Shown here in pieces: positions 1 to 6,328 of a stretch of DNA of 20,414 nt. Origin of the DNA: RYN-431 sp036388295 (GTDB taxonomy: Bacteria; Planctomycetota; Phycisphaerae; Tepidisphaerales; Tepidisphaeraceae); assembly GCA_036388295.1 (NCBI GenBank), contig DASVSC010000176.1:1-20414 (forward strand), given 5' to 3'. The position numbers were made by a program, and so were the translations under genes. Each line of letters starts with the position of its first letter. The first letter of the stretch is position 1. Below the pieces are notes generated by a model that saw only the letters and a program-made list of their open reading frames with translations, was not told the origin of the DNA and did no database searches.

Positions 1-1867
1 GGGCGGCGTCGAACACGGGCTGACGGATCGAAATCGCTTCGAGTGTGAAAAAGCCCCACAAGAGCACCGCCAGTAGCGTCAGCACCAGGTGCAGCCGGCC
101 CAGCAGCAGCGGCCGGTGCCGTTGCACCATCCCCAGGCCACTGATCGGCTGCACGTGGCTCAGGCCCAGGAGCAGCGCGTCGAACACGTGCACGATCGTG
201 TCCAGCAGCACGCCCAGGTACGCGCTGGTGAGTAGTGCATTGCCGATCAGCCGGGCGAGGCCGACGAAGCCGAATATGTTGGCCAGACTGGCGATGATGG
301 TGATCGCCAAGCCCAGCCTGGCCCCGAGGATGACCGGCCGGCGCAGCGGCGGGCGGGCCGGGTCGCCTTCCACGCCACGACGGGTGCGCAAGAACCAGAG
401 GAAAAAGACCGTCGCCCCGCCCATCTGCCCCAGCTGCAACGCGCGGTAAACCAAGGGTAACGCGGCCACTACGCTCAGCAGCAGATTGACGAAGATCGCC
501 AGCGCCAGTCCGTAGAGCAGCGGACGTAGCGACCGCTCGATCAGCGGCCGCAGCACCACGATCGTCGGCAGCAGCGCCGCGGTGCCGAACAGGCCCCAAA
601 ACAGACGCGGCGCGGCAATGTAAATCCAGGGCGTGAGGATCATCGACGCCGTGATGGCGGTGGCGATCGGCGTCTGGAATACGCGCGTCGCCGCCAGCAG
701 GTTCTCGTCGCCGGCCGTCCACTGCCGGGTACGCTTTCGCAGCCAGATTAACGTCGCAGCCAACACCGCCACGCCCAAGCCATGGAACACGAACGGCTGC
801 GGGTTGTGACGCACATAATTCTCGAGCGCGTCCAGCTGCGCGATCAGGCTGTTGCGGCCCTGCTCTGTCACGTTGCCCTGCGACATCGGGTGCAGGAGCG
901 ACACCCACAGCGGTGGACTGTCCCGCGAAAACAGACGGTCGCGTGCCCGCTGCTGTTCCGCATTCACGGCGGTGAGGGCGTCGGCAACGCGCAAGCGGAG
1001 CGCAGAGATTTTGATCTGCAGGTCGTCTGTATTGCGCCGGCGTTCGGTGCGGTGGGCTTCGGTCAGGTCCTCGATTTGCCTGACGAGCGTCTCGACCCGC
1101 GAAACCAGCGGCGAGAGCGTTTCGGCCGACACGCGGGTGGAGGCCGGCCGAGTCGAGGTGCGCGTGGTGGGCCGGGTCGCTGCCTGCACCTCGCGCTCCA
1201 GTTCGGAGCGGCGGGCGGTCCACTGCGTCTCCAGTTCACGCAGCCGATTCCGTCCTTCCTGAACGCGGGCGTACCGCTCTTTAAGTTCGTTGGCCCAGTC
1301 GTCGAGCTGCTGCAGATCTTCCTCGAGCGAGTGGCGTTGCTGTGCAAGCGTTTCGAGCGTCGGCACGCCCGCGAGCAGCCCGGCATTCTCGGCGAGGCGC
1401 GCTTCGATCTCCGCCTGACGCGTTGTAAACGCGGCTACGAGCACGTCGGTCTGACCGACGTAGCCGACGAGGCGGTTGGTGAGTGTGGCCAACTCCTTGG
1501 CGGCCACGTCGGCGTCGGCGGCGAGGGCGTTTCTTGATTCGATAAACCGGGCCCGCTCTTCTCGCCGGGCGACGCGCTCGGCCTCGGTCCGTTCCTCGGC
1601 GGCGCGACGTTCCGCAACTGCCTTGGCCTCGGCGGCGGCCTGCTCGGCCTCGCTCAACACCGGCTGACTGGCGGTGGTCGTTGACGCCGACGCGGGCGAC
1701 GTGACCACGGCATCGGATGACGTCGTGGGCAGCGTCGCGGACGACGGCGTCGCATCCGTCGCCGGCTGGGTGACGGGCTGCGTCACCGACTGCGTTACCG
1801 GGGCTTGCGCGCTCGCCAACGAAACGAGAACGGCCCAGCACGAGAGGATCGCCAACAGCCTGCGCAT
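1..1867 (-). CDS. Putative MscS/MscK-type mechanosensitive channel, N-terminal part (3' end outside window)
   Basis: This frame stays open for 622 codons from ATG at 1867 to the left edge, so the C-terminus is missing. Residues 1-22 form a signal peptide (MRRLLAILSC, then a hydrophobic core ending LASAQA). A Thr/Pro/Ser/Ala-rich linker (about 23-65) and a long Ala/Glu/Arg/Gln-rich helical region with coiled-coil character (about 66-300) follow. The rest is a series of hydrophobic segments starting near residue 360, with groups around 400-495 and 515-620. A periplasmic coiled coil followed by many membrane helices is the layout of MscK/MscM-type channels, whose pore-forming MscS domain would lie next, beyond the window. 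That domain is not visible, so the family call is inference; the membrane-protein call is solid. The gene is divergent from the tRNA, with 81 bases between them. Plus-strand frames over this stretch are shadows. Confidence 0.62.
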   Translation of the reverse strand, partial: MRRLLAILSCWAVLVSLASAQAPVTQSVTQPVTQPATDATPSSATLPTTSSDAVVTSPASASTTTASQPVLSEAEQAAAEAKAVAERRAAEERTEAERVARREERARFIESRNALAADADVAAKELATLTNRLVGYVGQTDVLVAAFTTRQAEIEARLAENAGLLAGVPTLETLAQQRHSLEEDLQQLDDWANELKERYARVQEGRNRLRELETQWTARRSELEREVQAATRPTTRTSTRPASTRVSAETLSPLVSRVETLVRQIEDLTEAHRTERRRNTDDLQIKISALRLRVADALTAVNAEQQRARDRLFSRDSPPLWVSLLHPMSQGNVTEQGRNSLIAQLDALENYVRHNPQPFVFHGLGVAVLAATLIWLRKRTRQWTAGDENLLAATRVFQTPIATAITASMILTPWIYIAAPRLFWGLFGTAALLPTIVVLRPLIERSLRPLLYGLALAIFVNLLLSVVAALPLVYRALQLGQMGGATVFFLWFLRTRRGVEGDPARPPLRRPVILGARLGLAITIIASLANIFGFVGLARLIGNALLTSAYLGVLLDTIVHVFDALLLGLSHVQPISGLGMVQRHRPLLLGRLHLVLTLLAVLLWGFFTLEAISIRQPVFDAA

Positions 1868-1948
1868 AGGCCGATCAAGCTACCGCCGATACCGTCCAAC
1901 ACAAGCGGTGGGCAGCGCGGCCTTTTTCCGGTACCCTTTCCCAACGCG

Positions 1949-2022
<74 letters not shown>

Positions 2023-2038
2023 TTCATGAATGGAGAAT

Positions 2039-2070
2039 CCCTTCGGCAACCATGCCGGAGGGTTTTTCTC
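2039..2070 (+). terminator. Intrinsic terminator after tRNA-Pro
   Basis: A 10-base-pair stem, CCCTTCGGCA (2039-2048) with TGCCGGAGGG (2053-2062), contains one G-T pair and has loop ACCA. It is followed directly by TTTTTCTC. The position 17 bases after the tRNA discriminator fits termination of the tRNA transcript. Confidence 0.88.
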
Positions 2071-2120
2071 GTTTCGCAGGCAAAATTTATTAGCATGCGT
2101 GAAGTCAAAACATGCCGAGC

Positions 2121-2151
2121 TTGGCAACTGCTGGCAAATTGAGCGTGTTAT
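2121..2151 (+). promoter_or_regulatory. Possible promoter for the DASS transporter
   Basis: TTGGCA (2121-2126) and TGTTAT (2146-2151) resemble -35 and -10 boxes, with a longer than ideal spacing of 19 bases. The site lies just before the transporter frame opens at 2157. This is a motif match only. Confidence 0.25.
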
Positions 2152-2228
2152 CGTGACTCGGCTCCCGAAGCGACCTTGCGAAAACTTCGCATAATCCGGC
2201 CGATTCGGGCCGCTATAGATCGGTCTTA

Positions 2229-2387
2229 CTGAACACGATCACCACGACATCTTCATCGGAGGAAATCGTCAGGCCGAGCCGGCGACGGATTGCGATCGCC
2301 ATCCTCTCGGTTCTTGGCGTACTCATTGCCGCAAGCCTTGGCATCGACGACGTCACGCTGTTTCGCGCCGCCGCCATTGCGGGCATC
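2229..2387 (+). other. In-frame upstream extension of the DASS transporter without a canonical start codon
   Basis: The transporter frame is open upstream of GTG 2388 to a TGA at 2154-2156. From about 2280 it reads RRRIAIAILSVLGVLIAASL followed by GIDDVTLFRAAAIAGIVLVL. This is the basic stretch plus first hydrophobic segment expected before the WLTEVIPL motif of the family. No in-frame ATG, GTG or TTG occurs between 2157 and 2388. The possible starts are CTG 2229, ATC 2265 and ATT 2289. GGAGG at 2258-2262 is a good Shine-Dalgarno sequence but does not sit at normal spacing from any of them. Confidence 0.55.
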
Positions 2388-3611
2388 GTGCTGGTGTTGT
2401 GGCTGACCGAGGTCATACCGCTATTCGCTACGACGTTCGTTTTATGGGTGGCGATCGTGCTGGCGCTGGGGCCGATTGATCCGCAAAAGTTTGGGCTGGA
2501 TCGCGTGCTGGCGACGGCGGCCAGTCCGATCTTGGCACTCTTTCTCGGCGGGTTCGCCCTCTCGGTCGTTGGCGCGAAGTACGGGATCGCTACTTACATC
2601 GCGTGGTGGATGGTCAGGTTCTCGCGAGGCGATCGGCGGATGCTATTGGCCGCCGTGATGCTCGGCACGGCCGTGCTGTCGATGTGGATGTCGAACATTG
2701 CCGCCGCCGCGATGATGATCGCCACGCTCAATCCACTGTTCAACCGCGACACACAAACCGATGCGCCCGGTTTCCGAACAGCATTACTGCTGGGCATCGC
2801 GTTTGCCGCCGACTTCGGTGGGATCGGTACGCCCATCGGCACCGGCCCGAATCTGATCGCCATAGCTGAGCTCGCCTCGCGCCATCCGATCACGTTCCTT
2901 CATTGGATGACCTTCGGCGTGCCAGTCGCGCTCACGCTGGTCACACTCACCTACGGCCTGCTTGTGGTGCTTCATCGCGTCAAGGGGAAACTTGCCCCCG
3001 CCGTCATTGACCCTGCGCGACTCACGCGGCGCGGGTGGATGATCGTGACGATCTTCTTCGTTACCGTTGCGGGCTGGGTGCTGGAGCCCGTCCACGGCAT
3101 TTCCGCAGCCGTCGTCGCGCTGATTCTCACCGCCGCGTTGTTCGGCTCTCGATTGCTCGACAAACACGACCTCGCGCGTATCGAATGGAACACGCTCCTG
3201 CTCGTCGCAGGCGGGCTCACCTTCGGTCATCTCGTTGAGACCTCGGGATTGGCCGGTGCCGTTGCCAGCGGCATTGATTGGAATGCGATGCACCCGTCCG
3301 TCATGCTTTTTGGCTTGCTGTTCGGCTGCGCGATTCTCGCCGCCCTTGCCAGCAATACGGCCGCCGCCGCGATGATTATTCCGATCGCCCTGTCGATCCG
3401 TCCGAACCCCTCGATCGCGATTCTTGTCGCCCTCGCCGCCTCGATGGGCATCCCCTTCGTATTCAGCACGCCGCCGAACAGCCTGGCCTACGGCCAAGGC
3501 GGTTTCGCCTCTCGGGAACTCTTGATTCCCGGCCTTCTACTCATGGTCATCGGCTGCGCGCTGCTCACGCTCCTCGGCCCGATGTTGCTGAAACTTGTCG
3601 GTTTCCCATGA
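2388..3611 (+). CDS. DASS/SLC13-type anion (dicarboxylate/sulfate) transporter
   Basis: This is an inner-membrane transporter of the divalent anion:Na+ symporter family, which moves dicarboxylates such as citrate or succinate, or sulfate. Numbering from the first canonical start, GTG 2388, gives 407 residues. Visible family motifs are WLTEVIPL (5-12), a first-half substrate/Na+ motif S102-N103-I104 (usually SNT) followed by AAAAMM, GGIGTPIGTGPN (144-155), the second SNT motif at S322-N323-T324 followed by AAAAMIIP, and FSTPPNSLAYGQG near 359-371. About ten hydrophobic segments are present. The true N-terminus probably lies upstream, because the first membrane segment is encoded before 2388 (see the extension feature). 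The gene stands alone, between the tRNA terminator and a non-coding stretch. Its bases look less GC-rich than the genes further right. The substrate cannot be read from the sequence. Confidence 0.88.
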   Translation: MLVLWLTEVIPLFATTFVLWVAIVLALGPIDPQKFGLDRVLATAASPILALFLGGFALSVVGAKYGIATYIAWWMVRFSRGDRRMLLAAVMLGTAVLSMWMSNIAAAAMMIATLNPLFNRDTQTDAPGFRTALLLGIAFAADFGGIGTPIGTGPNLIAIAELASRHPITFLHWMTFGVPVALTLVTLTYGLLVVLHRVKGKLAPAVIDPARLTRRGWMIVTIFFVTVAGWVLEPVHGISAAVVALILTAALFGSRLLDKHDLARIEWNTLLLVAGGLTFGHLVETSGLAGAVASGIDWNAMHPSVMLFGLLFGCAILAALASNTAAAAMIIPIALSIRPNPSIAILVALAASMGIPFVFSTPPNSLAYGQGGFASRELLIPGLLLMVIGCALLTLLGPMLLKLVGFP

Positions 3612-3751
3612 AGCGTCGGGCAAGACTTCTTCAACTGAGCAAGGTCCTCAGTCCGCATCACGTGTGCTCTTCGCTAGAATGAATTGGATACCCCGTTGCG
3701 AGCAATTGAGGATGAAAAGGTCGACTGGTGTCTTGTCGACCCGATTGAGAC

Positions 3752-3783
3752 AAAAGCTCTCCGGCCTTCACCGGAGGACTTTT
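3752..3783 (+). terminator. Possible terminator downstream of the DASS gene
   Basis: The core hairpin CTCCGG (3759-3764), loop CCTTCA, CCGGAG (3771-3776) is flanked by AAAAG on the left and CTTTT on the right. The stem is only six pairs plus the imperfect A/T flanks, so strength is doubtful. It lies in the 291-base stretch between 3611 and 3903, where I see no convincing gene. Confidence 0.4.
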
Positions 3784-3902
3784 GCGTGGTCAGTGTCGGT
3801 TGATCGCGTGAAGCCGGGGACGCTACGTGCGATTTTCGAAACGCGTTCCCGTTTGTTGCGTAAGCTTTACGGGGCGACCTCGTCCTTGATATTGACCGCC
3901 GC

Positions 3903-5162
3903 ATGACTGTTGTTTCGAAAGATCTACCTTCGCACACCGGGCGTTTACCAAGCAGCGCTCCCGCCGTGGACGCACGCGCCCCCTTGCCATCCGGACGCCC
4001 GGCCGAAGCACCGGAGGCCGACGCACCGGAATCTGTGCCGGCCGCGTTGGACGTGGCGTTTTCGGTACCGTTCACCCACCGCATCCGCTTCACCGGCGAC
4101 GTTCTGGGCGCGGACGATTGCGTTCTGCTCGACGTGCTGGTCGCGGCCGGCCGGGCGAGGGTGCTCGCGGTCGTGGACAGCGGCGTGGACGCGGCCACCG
4201 GGGCGGCGGCCCGCGTTCGCGATCTGGTCCAGCGGCACGGCGACGCCGTCGAACTGGTTGACGTCTGCCTGCTCACGGGCGGCGAAGCGATCAAGAACGA
4301 CTCGCGCTCGCTGTTGGGCGTCCTCGAACGAATGGACAGCGGCGGGCTTGACCGGCGCAGCTACGTGCTGGCCGTCGGCGGCGGCGCGTTTTTAGACGCG
4401 GTCGGCCTGGCCGTCGCGCTGGCGCACCGGGGCATTCGCCTGGTGCGGTTGCCGACGACGGTAATGGGCCAGGCCGACAGCGGCATCGGCGTGAAGAACG
4501 CGGTCAACTTTTTTGGAAAGAAGAACTGGCTCGGCAGCTTCGCCGTCCCGTGGGCCGTCATCAATGATCGAACGCTGCTGGCGAGCCTGCCGGACCGTGA
4601 ATACCGCTGCGGTTTTTCGGAGGCCGTGAAGGTCAGCCTGCTGAAAGACGCCGCTTTTTTTGACCAGTTGTGTCACAACGCGCCGGCCTTGGCGCGCCAC
4701 GACAACGCCGCCAGCGAGGCGGCCATCCGGCGCAGCGCGTACTGGCACCTGATGCACATCACGCGCGGGGGCGACCCGTTCGAAGCCCAGGAAGCCCGCC
4801 CACTCGATTTCGGCCACTGGGCCGCCCACCAGATCGAGGCGATGACCGACTTTTCCGTCCGCCACGGCGAAGCCGTCGCCATCGGGCTGGCGATCGACTG
4901 CACCTACGCCACGCTCCGTCACGGCCTGCCGGCGGCGCAAACCGCCCGCGTGCTGAAGTGCCTGCGCGACCTCGGCCTCACGCTTAGTCACCCTTGCCTT
5001 GAAAGCATCGACACGCTGCTCGGCGGCATCGAACAGTTCCGCCAACACCTCGGCGGGCGACTGACGCTGACGATGCTCCAGGACGTCGCCCGCCCGATCG
5101 ACGTGCACGAGATCGACTTGCCCGCAATGCGGCAGGCGATCGAAACAATCCGCAACGCTTAG
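3903..5162 (+). CDS. Dehydroquinate synthase-superfamily sugar phosphate cyclase, EboD-like
   Basis: A 419-residue member of the NAD- and metal-dependent sugar phosphate cyclases (AroB, EEVS and relatives), cytoplasmic. The glycine-rich cofactor motif is VGGGAFLDAVG (158-168), followed by PTTVMGQADSGIGVKNAVN (184-202) and FGKKNWLG. Likely metal ligands by family position are E240 (GFSEAVKVSLLKD), H305 (LDFGHWAAHQIE) and H321 (VRHGEAVAIGLAID). The wording around VNFFGKKNWLGSFAVPWAVI resembles EboD proteins more than housekeeping AroB, which usually has GGKTGVNH at the substrate site. I infer an EboD-like cyclase; true AroB is the alternative. Residues 1-48 are a Pro/Ala-rich extension before the fold starts near VAFSVPFTHRIRF, so the real start could be later; no clear Shine-Dalgarno precedes ATG 3903. 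No other ebo gene is adjacent. Its TAG overlaps the stop of the convergent gene. Confidence 0.82.
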   Translation: MTVVSKDLPSHTGRLPSSAPAVDARAPLPSGRPAEAPEADAPESVPAALDVAFSVPFTHRIRFTGDVLGADDCVLLDVLVAAGRARVLAVVDSGVDAATGAAARVRDLVQRHGDAVELVDVCLLTGGEAIKNDSRSLLGVLERMDSGGLDRRSYVLAVGGGAFLDAVGLAVALAHRGIRLVRLPTTVMGQADSGIGVKNAVNFFGKKNWLGSFAVPWAVINDRTLLASLPDREYRCGFSEAVKVSLLKDAAFFDQLCHNAPALARHDNAASEAAIRRSAYWHLMHITRGGDPFEAQEARPLDFGHWAAHQIEAMTDFSVRHGEAVAIGLAIDCTYATLRHGLPAAQTARVLKCLRDLGLTLSHPCLESIDTLLGGIEQFRQHLGGRLTLTMLQDVARPIDVHEIDLPAMRQAIETIRNA

Positions 5163-6328
5163 CCGGCCGGCGATTCCGGTTCGACGATCAGCCGCATGCC
5201 GGGCGGGCCGCCGCCTTCTACGCCGCGTTCGCTGATCAGGGCAATCGACAGCGCTGCGTCCTGCCGCGCGACGAAGTCGGCGTGCCACGTCCGTCGAGCC
5301 GCATCCGGCTGAGCCGGAATCGCCGCGTCGCCGACGCGAACAGTCGCGGAACGCAGCGGCTCGGTCGATCGAAATTGAAGGCGTACGTTCGTGCCGGCAG
5401 ACGCGCGAATCTGCCCATCGCTGTCGCGCCACTTCTGCATCGGCCGGCCGGCGGCGAATGTCAGATCGACGTCGATCGCGCTCACGCCCGGCCGGCGCAA
5501 CACCCGCACCGGCACCAGATCGCTCGTCGCGTCGCCGGCCGTCACGCGGTAGACGAAATCTTCCTGCGGCGACGGCAGCGTCAGCGTGTACCGCTGTTCG
5601 TACGTACGTTCCATCTCCAGCGGACGCAGGCGCTTCGCGTCAGGGCCGACGTGTAATAGCACCGGCGTCACGTCCTGATTCAAATCAACGACGACGGCCA
5701 ACGATTTGCCTTGCGCCAGCGTGGCCGGGTGCGACGCCAGCTCGATGCGCGTGCTCGTCACCGGCGGCAGGTCGGCCCAGGGACGCAACTGCCGCTCAAC
5801 CAACCGCGACACGTCCAATGCCGGCACCAGCCAGGCGACCAGCCACAACAACAGGACCACGCCCGGCAGGAACAGGATCGGCCGCGACGCCGTCACGCGC
5901 ACGCGGTCCGCCGGCGGGTGTCGCGTCAGATCATGCGCCAAGCCCGTTCGCAGCGCGTTCATCAATGACACTGAAGCCCGGTCCGGTGCCGGGAGTTTCG
6001 TCTGGGTGACAAAGGTAGACAGCCGCTCGCCCCACAGCGGATCCACCGCCTCCGCCCACCGCGCGGCCTGTAGCGGGTCGAATCGCCGTTGCAGCAGCGG
6101 CCACGCCGTCCTCGCCACTGCCCACAATAGGAGCAGCACCCACGCCGCACGCGAGGCGGCGCGTAAGGCGGGCGGCGTCAGCAGAAACCGGTCGATCAGG
6201 CAAGCGATCAAAAGCCACAACCCGCAGGCCGCGACGCCCACCGCTGCGGCACGGATGGCCAGCAGCCATCGACGCCGCTTCGCCAGCCGTCGCAGTTCAC
6301 GTTCGATCTGCTGATCAATGTCGCTCAC
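5159..6328 (-). CDS. DUF4175-like membrane protein, short form
   Basis: 389 residues from GTG 6328. That start gives a GTGA overlap with the stop of the upstream gene; the open frame runs further upstream but there it is a shadow of that gene. The N-terminus is basic (ELRRLAKRRR), followed by hydrophobic segments at 22-45 and 60-80, a soluble helical stretch (RWAEAVDPLWGERLST) and a third hydrophobic segment at 149-170. A beta-rich, probably extracytoplasmic region fills 185-385. The two-helix start plus the R-x-A-E-x-x-x-P-x-x-x-R-L motif resembles DUF4175-type proteins that end planctomycete MoxR/DUF58/VWA operons; this is recalled, not searched. Those proteins are usually much longer, and this one stops at RLIVEPESPAG, where another domain would be expected. 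Its TAA shares bases with the convergent cyclase's TAG. The function is unknown. Confidence 0.75.
   Translation of the reverse strand: MSDIDQQIERELRRLAKRRRWLLAIRAAAVGVAACGLWLLIACLIDRFLLTPPALRAASRAAWVLLLLWAVARTAWPLLQRRFDPLQAARWAEAVDPLWGERLSTFVTQTKLPAPDRASVSLMNALRTGLAHDLTRHPPADRVRVTASRPILFLPGVVLLLWLVAWLVPALDVSRLVERQLRPWADLPPVTSTRIELASHPATLAQGKSLAVVVDLNQDVTPVLLHVGPDAKRLRPLEMERTYEQRYTLTLPSPQEDFVYRVTAGDATSDLVPVRVLRRPGVSAIDVDLTFAAGRPMQKWRDSDGQIRASAGTNVRLQFRSTEPLRSATVRVGDAAIPAQPDAARRTWHADFVARQDAALSIALISERGVEGGGPPGMRLIVEPESPAG

Noticed and set aside
3595..3906. 103-codon plus-strand frame between the DASS gene and the cyclase
   Set aside because: No homology, no Shine-Dalgarno sequence and basic low-complexity content. 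It overlaps the transporter end and crosses a probable terminator hairpin.
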